Part shown: positions 7,710 to 25,103 of the stretch, one piece after another | Layout: each line of letters opens with the position of its first letter | How positions within the stretch are numbered: the first letter of the stretch is position 1 | DNA from: Pigoraptor vietnamica | Lineage: Eukaryota; Opisthokonta; Filasterea | Length of the DNA stretch: 28,231 bases | NCBI GenBank assembly: GCA_943704525.1 | Contig: CALSCQ010002744.1 | Coordinates: forward strand, 10,001-38,231 | Direction of reading: 5' to 3' | Translations under genes and position numbers: made by a program | The notes under the pieces: generated by a model | Told to the model about the DNA's origin: nothing | Databases searched by the model: none | What the model saw: only the letters and a program-made list of their open reading frames with translations

Positions 7710-10540
7710 CTAGCACGACTTGGGCTGTGCGTCCATCCACGCGCGGTGTTCGGCGTACGTCCCTCCCAAAAAGCACGGCGTGTTCTTGCTCGCGCGCATG
7801 TCGCATATCATCGCCTTGCGGCAGTTGGCGTCGCACGTGCGGCCGTTCAGGTGGCCCTTGTAGTAGTGCGTAAAGTACAGGTTGAACAGCGCGTCGTCCG
7901 TCGACATGCGCACGGCGAGGTCGTGCCAGTCCGCCGGCTGCACGCCCTTCATGCCGTACGCCTCGAGCGCGCTGTACTCGAGGACCCACTTGGGCGCCCC
8001 CTGCTTGTTGGCCTCGGCGAGGTCCGTGATGTAGGTGAGGCTGTCGATCACGAGCTTTGTAGAGCCGCCGTCCGCGAGATAGACGCGGAAGCCCGGGTTC
8101 ATGTCGGTGTAGGGCGTGAGGGACGGGCCGCAGTAGTAGATGCTCGTGGGGCGAGTGTTGGTGGCGACGTCGTAGGAGAGCTGAAAGGAGAACGATGCGA
8201 AGGAATCAGCCACGCATCCAGCGGGCGCCTTCCATGTGTGCGCGTGCAATGACGCACAGCAACAACGATGTGTGACGCCTTCAAAGCAGAAAGAGAGGGA
8301 CTACGTCCGCGACTAACGACCACATCGGCGCCAAAGCAGAGAGGGACGGGCAACACGCACCTCATACTCGTCGTCGTGCTCGTGGCCAAAGAACTGTGCG
8401 AGTATGGTCGATTCGTAGCGATCGACAATGACATTGTAGTTGTAGGACCAGTCGTCCACGCACGAACCGCTGCCCGGGGGAATGTGCTGCACAGAGGGCG
8501 TGCGAGAAACGGTTGGCCGAATAATTCGTCTCGAAATGAAGTGAAATTGCATACACGCAGCAATACAAAAGCCACTGAAAGCGCGAGGACCGCGCACACA
8601 CGCAGCAATAAACGGCTGTGGCCTCCTCGGTGAAACGAATGGAGCCACGGCTCGCAGCAACAAAGTAAGTAAGTAAACGGCACCGTGAGTGCCGCAACAA
8701 CATACGAACACGCACCCCGATGATGTAGACGAACTCGCCCTTGTCCTCGGCGGCCTGAAGCGTGTCGATGAGCCACTGCAGCTCGCCCGCAGGGTCCGTC
8801 TCGTTGATCAAGATCCACCTGCGAGTCACAGGGACGTCAGAACAGGACTTGTGTGCGTGTGCGTGCGTGCGTGCGTGCGTGTGTGTGTGTGTGTGTGTGT
8901 GTGAGTGCTTGAGAACAATACATTATTCTCAGAGTCAAGTCGGCTGACGCACCAGTTCTGGTTGTTGCAGTAGTTCATGTTGAGAGACACAATGCGGAGG
9001 CCCTCTTCGACGAGCGTCTGGCGAGCAGGAAGACGGGTAAACAGTGAGAAATGCGGGCGTAGACGAGCAAACGGCAACGATGGCACAGCAAGACAAGAAA
9101 CACGGTCTGGCCTGCATTGACGGGTGCGCAGCTGCGGGGGACGCACCGAGTAAAACCCGCCGCGCTTGATGGTTGGAATGGTGTCGGCAGGGAGCCACCG
9201 GGACCAGACAGTCGCAAACTGTGGGATACGCAGTGCGATTCGCATTGAGTGAGAATAGGCAATTGTGGGTAATAATGAGAGAAACAAAAAGGAAGGAAGG
9301 CCCGATGAGGGACAGGCACATCGCAAACCCATGCCGTCGCCGCGGACGCACCGTGTCCATCAGCCAGTCGTCCGAGTCCGCGCCCGTGACGTACGGCGGG
9401 GGAAAGCTGTTGACGGGGCTGCCCTCGTGGTTGCCGACGGCCGGGAAGACGCGCGCGTTGGGAAAATAGCGCGTGAGAATGTCGCTTGACTTGGTCACGG
9501 CCTCCATCTGGTCTGCGCGCGACTGGTTCCAAACGTTGTGGGCAGGGAGGTCGCTGCAAACGGAAGACAGGTATCAGCGCGGTGTGTGTGCAGAGGGAAC
9601 AACAGGGGAGTGAACTGGGCACATGTATCGCACACGTAGCGTACGCGCGACCGCTCGAAGACACACGAACACGGGGGGACGTGCGTACCCAGTCCAGATA
9701 ATGTAGTCGAAGGAAGGCGTCATGTTGGCCGCCGTCTCGAGCATGTTCTCCAAGAGCGCTTGCGGCGTGTCTGTGTACAAGACACAAACAATTGGCCACA
9801 TGTGCGTTTTCCGTTGCAAGCATCAGCGATGCTCGTGGTAGCCGGACAGGCTCACGCAGATGCTTCGTCGGTGAGCGACCAAGCCTGCACACCCACCGCA
9901 GTTGTAATCGCCCCACTTGCCCGCGGCCGTATCGCCAGTCCCAGGGCCGTTTGGCGGGCGGCAGCAGAGGGGCTCTCCGCACTGCGTGTTATAACCGACC
10001 TAACAGCCAACACCGTGTCAGCCATCGCACAGTGAAGTATACATAATGTGGCGAGGCATGCGCCGTCATCGAGAAGCCACGACAACCCAAACTGTCCACA
10101 CAAGACGCACTCGCTCACCGTGTACTCCTCGTCAAAGTGGGTGTCGCTGAGGAAGAGAATGCGGCGCACGGGGCTGCCAGGGGTCGGCGGCGTGCGCGGG
10201 TTGAGCGGCGGCTTGGGCGTGGAAGGCAGCGTAATGTTCCACGAGCGGAAGGGAGAGGGCGCCTTCGGACAGAGGCGGATGACGCCGCAAATCTCCTCGG
10301 GACTGAGGGCGACGTCCTCGAAGACGGTGGTGACCTCGTGCGTGAATTCGGGGATGACGAGCGAGCACTGCGCGCACACGGGACAAAGGGTGAGAAGTGA
10401 GAAGACGCGAGAGTGAAGTGAGCACGTACGTGCGTGCGTCGGGAGTCTCCTCTTACAAAAGAGACACTGCTTTGAAATTTTGCTGGATCACAAGCCCCGC
10501 AGTGACCAATGCTTCCGTCGCCGCCACACACCCACACACA

Positions 10541-10579
<39 letters not shown>

Positions 10580-10919
10580 CTCCGCCGCCACAACGCACCA
10601 CATTCTTGTCCTCAATCTTGAAGAGCACGCACACTTCCGTCGCAAAGGCCTCGATCGTGCTGATCGGCGCCTTGTCCTTGATGAACCCTTGGACCTTGCC
10701 TGCAACATACGTGCATACGTCGCACGAAATCTGCGTGCGAAGTACAGGGGTGTCAGCGTGCACGATCCAAAACGATTGTGTGCTTACGCACAACATGCGA
10801 TTGCGCGCGTGTCAGAGAACACATACCGCCGAAAACTTTTCCTTGTACTGGACGGGAGCTGCGCTGATCTGCGCCGCGCAGAGGGCAAGAACGACCGCAA
10901 GCACCACAAGGCGCGCCAT
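7710..10919 (-). CDS. acid sphingomyelinase (saposin-type, secreted/lysosomal phosphodiesterase)
   Basis: Hydrolyses sphingomyelin to ceramide and phosphocholine; Zn-dependent calcineurin-like fold. Exons (minus): 10919-10827, 10730-10599, 10367-10119, 9999-9897, 9770-9689, 9553-9352, 9218-9147, 9017-8953, 8818-8716, 8486-8361, 8180-7710; 565 aa, all phases consistent. Residues 1-21 form a signal peptide. A saposin-B domain follows with six cysteines (34, 37, 65, 76, 102, 108), then a Pro-rich linker. Metal-site motifs in order: D150/H152 in 'SDTHFD', D221 in 'TGDLPAHN', 'GNHE' (261-263), H368 in 'IIGHIPPG', H402/H404 in 'GHEHDDE'. '[16 protein letters not shown]' and 'YKGH' are hallmarks of the SMPD1 group. 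Length is close to human ASM (629 aa). It is first of three minus-strand lipid genes from the left. The close SMPDL3 group is less likely because it lacks the saposin domain. Confidence 0.95.
8857..8902. repeat. GCGT/GT microsatellite in sphingomyelinase intron
   Basis: Mixed GTGC and GT units inside the intron 8819-8952. On the gene's sense strand this is a CA tract ending roughly 40 nt before the acceptor. Confidence 0.9.
10528..10577. repeat. (CA)n microsatellite in sphingomyelinase intron 2
   Basis: CA units, with CG interruptions at the start, in the intron 10368-10598. On the sense strand it is a TG tract just downstream of the GTGCGT donor. Confidence 0.9.
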
Positions 10920-11106
10920 TCTTGTTGAAATGTCGCGTGTGCCAAAATTTGAAAAGCGTGACAACACACAAAGAGCACCTTGGTTACACGATTTGCACGT
11001 ATTTAACACACATGCGCTCACGAGCGCCCTAAAGAAAGGAAACCAGCGGGGACAGCACGTGCCTGCGTGCGCTGCCGTGTAGCATGTGCCGTGCATGTGC
11101 GCCGTA

Positions 11107-11151
11107 TGTGTGTGCGTGTGCGTGTGCGTGTGCGTGTGCGTGTGCGTGTGC
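11107..11151. repeat. (GTGTGC)n hexanucleotide array
   Basis: About seven GTGTGC units, about 190 bp upstream of the sphingomyelinase ATG. The array is fully alternating purine-pyrimidine, so Z-DNA formation is possible. Confidence 0.9.
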
Positions 11152-11206
11152 CACTACCCCACGAGTGAGCGCGCCAAGGACCCCGTGGGCTGTTTGCTGC
11201 ACTCCG

Positions 11207-11276
11207 ATTGGCTGTGGGGCTGCGCAAGCCACCCACCAATCACAGCGCGCCATTTGTGCCGAGAATCGCTATAAAA
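11207..11276 (+). promoter_or_regulatory. CCAAT / CCAAT / TATAAAA cluster
   Basis: ATTGG (inverted CCAAT) at 11207-11211, CCAATCA at 11236-11242 and CTATAAAAGG at 11269-11278. The spacing, with a CCAAT about 30 bp before TATA, resembles a core polymerase II promoter reading to the right, although the nearest protein gene downstream on that strand begins 7.5 kb away. It might also serve the leftward sphingomyelinase gene, because CCAAT boxes work in both orientations. Transcription is not shown by the sequence. Confidence 0.4.
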
Positions 11277-11525
11277 GGAAATACGGAACAGGAGGCGGAC
11301 TATTCTGAAAATAGTTGCCCCCAGCCAGCCAGCCCAGTGGGTGTTTTTTTTTCTCGAAGAAAGTCGTGGCTATCGACTTCTCCTTACAGCTGGCCCTGTT
11401 TGCGGTCACTCTTCCGACGCGCGTCCGTGAGCAGCATATGGAAATAGAGAAGGAACTCTAACGACGAGGCCTCACGTTTCAAAAAATAAGTCACGACAGT
11501 TTAGAGCACTTTTGCAAGCCTTGGA

Positions 11526-14500
11526 CTAGTGGACGTTGGCATAATACTCGCGGCAGTACGCGACGGCCTGCAACGAAGAGCACACACACCATAAATACAG
11601 GACACTACAAGCCGCCAAACAATACTAGTCAACATGGGGGCGAGGGGCAGTCGACACGATACTGCAACAAGGCAACAACTCCAGAACGTACGCACACAAC
11701 GCAGCGCCAACACAAACACCGCGGCTGCAGGCATACTCGCGACGTCCACCGGCTGCAGGCATACTCGCGACATACACCCACCAGGATGGGAGGCCCCGTC
11801 ATGAGGCCGAACCAGAAGACGACGTTGCCGAACACCGTGCCCTTGAAAAGGCGGTTGATGAAGATGAGCGGCAGCTGGAACATCTGCATTGCGAGGAGAT
11901 ACGGCCGCACCACGCGTAGCGCCACCGCCAGGAGAAGCTGTTCACGTCGCGGAGTGTGTCGCGGACGAGAGAGGAGAGGGAGGGAGAGGTGGTTAGGAGC
12001 TGAGCAATGAGAAAACCGACGTCGACACGACAACAGCGCACAGGGTATATGCATTGCAACCGAAATATAATGAGATCTCGACACCGCCTCATTCAGACAC
12101 ACCTCGTGCACGAGTGACGAGAAAAAGAACGTCGCGAATGTCGCCTGCGTCTTGCTGGCCTTGTAGGTGACCATCGACTCGAGGTACACGTGGCGCAGGA
12201 GAAACTCGTGCACGGGCTTGTTCCACTTCCGCGCGTACTGCGGGCGAAGCGACGGTTAACATCTGGCCATATTCCCGTGCCAGATACCAACGCGCACATA
12301 CAGACCGACATAGACACATACACACGCCGTACGTACGCCCAAAGAAATACACACAGACACATACACAACAGACACACACACGCAGACTCACACACACACA
12401 CAGACAAACACACACACACACACAGACAAACGCACGCACACACGCGCCCGCGCACCTCGTCAAACGTTGTGCTATTCCACCAGTCCGAGTAGAACTCCCT
12501 GTCCGCGAAGCGCGTGAGCTCGGCGGCGACGTTGCACACGCACTCGAAGATGACGTAAAAGAGCATAAGGTGGATGCTCATCATAGGGACGACGAGCAGC
12601 GAAACGGCCTCCACGAACGAGAGCTCGTTCGAACGCCGGAGGATCGGGATAATGTAGTGGGACGTCACAGTGTACATGAAACCGATCGAGGCGATGAACG
12701 CAAGGACCTGCGAAGGCGTGTGTGTGAGTGAGCGTGCGTACACGTCCGTAAGCCCGTCAGTGCGTGCTCAACTCACAGGCGCCGCCGCAATCGAATCCAC
12801 AGGACAACAACATAGTCGAGACTGCAGGGTACCTAGCACACAGGCGCAACCACATCGCACGCAATAGTGGGAATCGCATTTAAAGTTAACACGCTCACCT
12901 TCTCGATGATGTATCCAATCCGCACGCGCTCCGTGCGCGGGTATTCCATTTCGTACACGAGCGTCGGCGCGCAGAGAAAGTAGAAGAAGTTGCTCAGCGT
13001 GATGTTCTCGGGGAACTTGACGCCGCTCGGCGCCACGAGGGGATCGCTCTTGCTGCGCTTGCGGCCGTGGTGGACCGGGTGCTCAGCCGCCGCCGAGTCC
13101 TCGTCCGAAACGTACTCTCCGCGCAGTTTGGCGCGATGGATGTCCATGAGGTCCCTGTAACGTGCACGCAGACGCAGCACACGAAAAGTCTGGCTCAGTC
13201 CAACTGTGCTAAAGAGCTGAATCGGCTCACGCAGCATGTCAACCCAGCGAGGGCTAGAGAGAGATGCGAGAGCTAGAGATGAGTCAGGCACACAGCCAGA
13301 AAAAAGCGCCACTGCCACATAGGCCCCTCACCCGCATGCACCCAGCAACACACATAAACCTACACACATACACGTCCACGCACGCACTCACCTGTTCGTT
13401 TGCACAAACGAGTGCATCTTCATGAAGAGGACGAAGGTTTGCATCAGAAGACACAGCGACTGACTGACGCCGAGGTCGAGCTGGATGGCAAGCAGCACCG
13501 CCGTGCCTGCACAGCGAACAAAGACACACAGACACAGACACAGACACAGACACAGACACAGACACAGACACAAACACACGAACAGGCCATTAGCAGTGAA
13601 GCAACGTGTTCCTCAAAAGGTAACAAAGGGTGCGGATAAGCGCAGAGAGTGGGGACGCTCAATTCAAACGCACCAATCATCGTCGCCTGGAGGCCGTGGT
13701 GGAAGAGAAAGATGACCCAGCCGGGAAGAACGTCCATCGCGATGACCTGCGAAGTAACACGATCAGAACACGGCACAACGCGGACGTGAATTAACTAACG
13801 CACACACCCACAAGATATTTACACGCACGCATGCACACTCTCACAAACGTGCGAAGACATGCACACAGACGCATGTACACACTGCAACGCAAAACCGTCC
13901 ACACACCTTGGCAAGGACGACGGCACCAAACGACATGACGCACACGGCGATGACGACGAGCACGAGCCTCAGAAGGCCCTCCGTGAGTATCTGGAGGAGC
14001 GTAAAGTCGAGCAAGATGCCGCGGCTGCTGAAGTTGATGGACATGTGCGTGAAGACAAAGTAAACGAAGCCTGCGAACCGACATTCTCGAATGAGCGAAG
14101 GGAAATTCAAATCGCACAAAACGCAACGCATGGACCATTGACGGCGACCCAAGGTAAAGCACTTGTGTACACGGAAGTATGTGCAAGTGTGCCCATCTTT
14201 CTCCCGCTGCTATAAGCAAATGTATATACTGGTGCGGGGAGGGACGACACACTCACTGAGGCACATGAGCGAGTAAAAGCCCCAGAAGTCCGAGTTGCCG
14301 ATGGACGAGTCGCCGGTCGTGTCGAGGCGCGACGTGCGCGGCACAAACTTCGTCTTGACGATCCTGTGGGAGATGAGGAGCAAAGGGGCAAAGTGCATCA
14401 CGACTCAAGTCTCGCCCCACACGCGTGCGGGAGCACACAATACACACACTACACGCACAACACACGCACAGGCATACGCACTCTCTCTTCACGGGACTGC

Positions 14501-14600
14501 GCGTGGGCGCCGGGCTGCTTCGAGAGGGCGCCGGGCTTCCCGTGACGGGGGAGCCGGAAGCGCCCGATTGGCCGCTGTTGCGGCGGGGGCGGAGTTCCAT
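11526..14600 (-). CDS. sterol O-acyltransferase, ARE/ACAT-type MBOAT
   Basis: Esterifies sterols with acyl-CoA in the ER membrane for storage in lipid droplets. Exons (minus): 14600-14482, 14363-14257, 14070-13907, 13746-13674, 13506-13392, 13154-12899, 12707-12456, 12237-12103, 11937-11782, 11567-11526; 472 aa. The N-terminus is Ser/Pro/Arg-rich and cytosolic; many membrane helices follow. The family signature FYxDWWN is 'FYSDWWNS' with N356, followed by 'WNKPVHEFLLRHVY'. The MBOAT active-site histidine is H406 in 'SSLVHE', right at an exon end. The C-terminal 'GNVVFWFGLMTGPPIL' matches yeast Are1/Are2 better than DGAT1, so a sterol substrate is favoured, though DGAT1-like activity cannot be excluded. 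The loop of exon 6 ('HHGRKRSKSD') could be phosphorylated. Middle gene of the three minus-strand lipid genes. Confidence 0.93.
11722..11771. repeat. 22-bp perfect direct repeat in sterol acyltransferase intron 9
   Basis: Two identical 22-bp copies (11722-11743 and 11750-11771), containing GGCTGCAGGCATACTCGCGA and separated by 6 bp. They lie close to the donor of the last intron (11568-11781). Confidence 0.9.
12330..12440. repeat. CA/CAGA-rich tract in sterol acyltransferase intron 7
   Basis: Interrupted CA and CAGA units. On the sense strand this is a TG/TCTG tract that starts a few bases after the GTGCGC donor and fills about half of the 218-nt intron. Confidence 0.85.
13520..13573. repeat. 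(ACACAG)n hexanucleotide array in sterol acyltransferase intron 4
   Basis: About eight near-perfect ACACAG units inside the intron 13507-13673, near its acceptor. On the sense strand this is TGTGTC/CTGTGT. Confidence 0.92.
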
Positions 14601-14967
14601 CGTAGCAAGATTGACCCCTCGTCACACGTCGCACTCCGAGTCAAAGTGACACTGTGAACGAAGCCTTCTTGGAGGGCTAGCAGAGAGAATGTTGTGTGAG
14701 CGAAGGAAGGCACGGAAGGGAAGAAGGAGAGCGAGGGGGATGGCGAGGTTTGCGTGTTTACAGTTGACAGCACCCCGAAGGCGCCCAGATGATTGGTCGC
14801 CCGAGTGCTCGCTTGTGTGGGAGAGCATGTGATCGACGCCGAAAATAGGCACAGGACATGTCGAGAGTCCGACACACACATCCTGCAGACCATGCACATA
14901 CGTACTGACAGACATGCAAACAAAGGGATGCGTTGTTACGCACGCGCGTGATGTTCATTCTGTCCGA
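14601..14967. promoter_or_regulatory. upstream region of sterol acyltransferase / 3' flank of acyltransferase
   Basis: 367 bp between two minus-strand genes. ATTGG at 14792-14796, read on the gene strand as ACCAATCAT, is a CCAAT box about 195 bp before the sterol acyltransferase ATG. A similar CCAATC motif lies upstream of the sphingomyelinase. No TATA box was seen. Confidence 0.4.
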
Positions 14968-17900
14968 TTACATGAACACTTCAGCAAACGACTCGCGCCG
15001 CTTCACATTCCGTCCAACGGACGCCTCCGCAATTCCCCCGCGCGCCTCCGCCGCGGGCTTGTGCCTGTAGATCGAGGGGTGGGCGGGAGACACGTGAGAC
15101 ATTGCGCACGAAAGGTCCGTCCCACATGCGATCACTGAAAGCCCGTCCCACACATGCGACCACTGTAACCAGACTCACTTCTCCACAACGACGCGGACTT
15201 GCTTGGCGAGCTCCTCCCTTATCTTCCTGAGCTTCACAATGTCGTCCTGGAAACGAAGGCAGCGAATGGATCCGATGATCGTCCGCACCACCGAAGACCC
15301 GCTGTCGAGGATCGCCACGTGGCTGTACGCAATCGCTGGGAATGCGACAAAGAGGAGGAGAAAGAAGCCGAGCCAGCCCAGCTCAAAGTCGGACGACGTG
15401 CGGTACGCCGCGTAGACGTAGAGCGGCGGAAGGCAGTAAAAGATGAGAAAGATCTGCGCAAAAAGAGTTCGTATGTCAACGCAAGACAATGAAAAAACGT
15501 GCACCGCGAAGGGTCACTGGGCCCTCCCGCTGTCAGTCACGATCCAGTAACGCCGTGTTGCGTCGGGACGCAGCCGCAGATCCCACCTTGAACGTGGCCT
15601 TTGCCTCCACGCGCGGCGCGAGCGTGTCGACGATGAGCCCAAATAAGTACAGCGGGAGGTGGAGGAGAATGCCGGGCATCGCGAGGGGGATCAGCACGAA
15701 CAGGCGGAGGACGCTCCGGAGAACGAGCTGCTTGGTCTGCGGAGTAGGGCGCGCATATGAGTGACAGTTGGCATCACAGCAACAGCGCCCACTCTGTGTG
15801 CAGCATCAATATTTTACGAGAGACCTCCGTTCTGTACGCAGTCACCAGTAGTGAACCCCCACCAAACATATATGGTATGAGCCGGATCAGCTTAAATCAT
15901 AGACATGTGTCCATCGACTGTCCACCAACATGGTAAGAGAGAGACGGCATGAACGGAGAGAGAGAGAGAGGCGAATGGCGCCAAAGAGTGACAGGAGTGG
16001 CGCGCACCTTCTCTGGCGAATTCTGCGCCGAGGCGACGTCCGCGTCGGTGAGGTTGAGGCCCCTCAGGATCGACTGATACTCGACGAGCTGCTCCTTGAG
16101 CCGCATGGCGTCGGGATCGGACGACACTTGCGGGTAAGAGTCCACAAACCTGAGGGAAGGGGGAGGGGAGATATAAGGACGTGCAAGAAACTGCGGATGC
16201 GCACAGTAAGCGACTATTGCACTTCGACGAAAAAACCGCCGAGAAAGAGAACAGAAAGCGACGCAGAGTGCCTTCAATCTCTCTCCGTGTTGCGCAGAGT
16301 CGATGGGCACACATTTATGATTAAAGTCAATTCGACATGTCTCTCTGTGTTGCAGCACCCACTGCTTCGTCGTTGACACGTATTCGTGGAGGGTCATTCC
16401 GACCGAGGGCTTGTAGAGGCGGCGGGCTGTGTGCACGGCCTTGAGCGTCTCGAAATCATCGGCGTTAATCGTAAGCTGCGCACGCAATTATCAGCATTAG
16501 CGCACGACACGGGTCTTCCGCACGCGTGTGTGAACCAGAGCGGTCGTGTCGCACAATCTCGAAACACACTCCTCCCACACAGGCAAATACCTGCAAGCTA
16601 GCAAAAATCGTCTACTATGCCCATTTGCGCACGCGCGGCACACAAAGGAGATAACGCAAGCAGAGCCGCAAGCGCACGCACCCCGTGGAGGCGGTTCTCA
16701 ATTTCGGTCGTGAACTTGATGACGGCCGCCTTGTCGTCCCGCTTGTACTCGTATGTCGCAAGGGTATCGGCGTCAACGTAGAGGGGCTGTCCGAACCTAC
16801 GGGTAGTTTGCGTGTGTGAGTCACTCGGCACACAACGAAGCGCTCACGACAACGCCATGCGTTGGAAACCACGTGACCGTTACAGCACTGGCACTATAGC
16901 AGAGGACACCACAGGCAACACCCTTCCTTCCCCCCCCCCCCTCCCCCCCCCAATTGACGACTTCTCATGGGATCCACTGCACATCCGCAATGTGCACTGG
17001 CCAAATTGCCCGATAGCACAGCCACTCCCCTTCAACACAGTAAGCGCCACTACGCCACTCCCATGCACGCGGGCAAGCCCGCAACAGCACACAAAGTCCC
17101 TGCGCACCCCGTCGAACAACAGACAGCCACACTCACTGAACGAGGACTTGGCTCCGAAAGGCGTTCTTGCGCACGTAAATGATTCCCATCGGAACAACGT
17201 TGACGAAGAAGTTCTTCTGCGTCGAGCTGTTTGCCGCGCCGAGAGCAAGGCGGGCAGCACCCTGCGTGCACCCACAGTGGGTCAGACCTACACGCGCTCT
17301 CGGCACGCATAGGCAGCACAAAGGAATAAACAGAGACGGACGAATTAATAGAAACGAGGTACGAGCGACTCGTACGGACAGTAGCCAGATGTCGGGTAAC
17401 TGTCTGAGCGCAAACAATTTGATCGCCCCAACGGCGGCTAGAACGTGCGCCCACCGTGCGCACGGGCAGCATCTTCGACTCTGTGTAGCTGTGGCCCTCC
17501 GGAAACAGGCCAATGGCGCCGCCCTCCTCAAGCACCTGCCAGTACGCGCATGTGAGTGGCAGTGAATGTGAGCGACAGCAGCCACTGCTCACTCTTTTCA
17601 AGATTCATCACGCGTGCGTGCACGCACACAGGTCACATTCTTCGCACCTTAAACGACTCCGTGAAGAGGGCGTCGTTGCCGACGTTCTTGTCTCGCGACA
17701 CGGAAACGCCACCGAGCGCTCGCAATATGTTGGCGATGAACTTGTTTTTGAAGAGCATGTCCTTGGCCCACCTGCGCACACGAGCGTCGGCGTAAAATGC
17801 GACATTAGAGCGCTAGACTATGGCCCAGCGATTCAGCGCATTCGCGTGACTTAATTGGCGACCCACTCGCCAGCGACAGAATAAAAGCGCACAAAGGAAA

Positions 17901-18314
17901 CGTGCCGATCTCAACAAGTGCATAACTTCCCATGAAAAAATTAAACATCGCAATAGTGCGCAAACAAACAGCGAATGGCACCGCTTCCATTCCCAAGGGA
18001 CAGATCGACCCACCAGTGTAGCATGCGCGGGCAGACCGTCGTCATGAGGAGGCCATCGACGCCATAGTTGGGATGATTGCTGCGTTCTCACGGCAAATAA
18101 CGCTCTCTCAGAAGCAAAATCTCCCATCGCAAGTCGAAGGGCACAACAGCGAACGATGCAGGTAGAAGTTCCACAGCTCAACTCACCCGACGACCACAAC
18201 GGGCCCCCACTTCGGGACATTCTCGAGGCCGACGACGACCACGTCGCTGAAGAAGGACGAGAGGAGGATGCGGCATAACAGCCGCACGATAAAGAAGAGC
18301 ACCTTGTTCAACAT
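14968..18314 (-). CDS. glycerol-3-phosphate / DHAP acyltransferase, Gpt2/Sct1-like
   Basis: First acylation of glycerolipid synthesis, in the ER membrane. Exons (minus): 18314-18187, 18079-18014, 17771-17648, 17535-17455, 17261-17137, 16796-16682, 16475-16363, 16149-16008, 15736-15587, 15453-15179, 15064-14968; 471 aa, all phases fit. PlsC-type blocks: I 'NHPNYGVDG' with H45 and D51 (HX5D, as in yeast Gpt2/Sct1), II 'GGVSVSRD', III 'FPEGHSYTESKMLPVR' (E119), IV 'VVPMGIIYV'. 'LYVDADTL' and 'ETLKAVHTARRLYKP' are further subfamily marks. At least three membrane helices sit in the C-terminal third ('FVLIPLAMPGILLHLPLYL', 'IFLIFYCLPPLYVY', 'LGFFLLLFVAFPAIAY'). The last exon encodes a basic tail ending 'KRRESFAEVFM'. 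It is shorter than yeast Gpt2 (743 aa). It shares its promoter region with the SCYL2-like gene. Confidence 0.92.
15883..15919 (-). repeat. 37-nt intronic element, copy 1 (acyltransferase intron 8)
   Basis: 31 of 37 positions match, without gaps, a second copy at 25899-25935 in an intron of the Msp1 gene. Both host genes are on the minus strand and both copies have the same orientation. A shared AGAGAGACG follows a little further right. The element is not simple sequence. Confidence 0.75.
16930..16951. repeat. C-rich homopolymer run in acyltransferase intron 5
   Basis: Twelve C, one T, nine C, inside the longest intron of this gene (16797-17136). On the sense strand it is a G run. Confidence 0.9.
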
Positions 18315-18764
18315 GGTCGATGGAGTGCATGCGCAGCGCACGCCACGACTCTCTCCTCTTGGGCTGTTGATGGGGCACGCGCTATTCCATGCGCACGCAG
18401 CGCTGTTTTCGTTTGCGAGGGATAGCGAAAGGCCGATCGAGTCTGCCCTTCGCGTGCCGTTGTGTGTTTACACTTTTGTGAACATCGGAAACGAATTTTC
18501 AGATTGTTACAAAATCGGAACGCAATTTTACGACACACGGCTGTCAAACCGAGTTTTTTCACTGTGCCTTGAGCGCGAAAAGTTTCGGAGCCTTCCTCCG
18601 GTGTCCTCACGCAATTAAGCGCGTGCGTGAACTTGCTCGTTGGAGGCACCTTTGTACGAGAGCGTGCTGTCGCCAATACTGGCTGCGTGTGGGTGTCGGG
18701 CACGCGTGTGTGCGCGTGTGTTGTGACCGCGCCCACGTGCAGCGTGGTGGCAATTCGACAAAAG
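18315..18764. promoter_or_regulatory. divergent promoter region, acyltransferase / SCYL2-like
   Basis: 450 bp between divergent starts. Two near-copies of a 16-bp motif beginning ATCGGAA and ending AATTTT lie at 18484-18499 and 18514-18529, exactly 30 bp apart (13 of 16 identical), in a locally AT-rich stretch. No TATA or CCAAT box was recognised. Confidence 0.4.

Positions 18765-25103
<6,339 letters not shown>

Larger units (their letters stand above)
10920..11525. other. intergenic region with hexamer repeat and promoter-like cluster
   Basis: Lies between the sphingomyelinase start and the sterol acyltransferase stop, both on the minus strand, so it must contain the sphingomyelinase promoter. 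It holds a GTGTGC hexamer array (~11107-11151), two CCAAT-type motifs, a TATAAAA on the plus strand and several small palindromes between 11300 and 11430. I found no conserved protein in it. Confidence 0.55.

Noticed and set aside
11029-11253. Minus-strand open frame of 74 codons upstream of the sphingomyelinase
   Set aside because: It is carried by the hexamer array (His-Ala repeats) and has no conserved content; at most an upstream open frame.
13520-13573. Regularly spaced repeats as a CRISPR-like array
   Set aside because: A gapless hexanucleotide microsatellite in an intron, without spacers.
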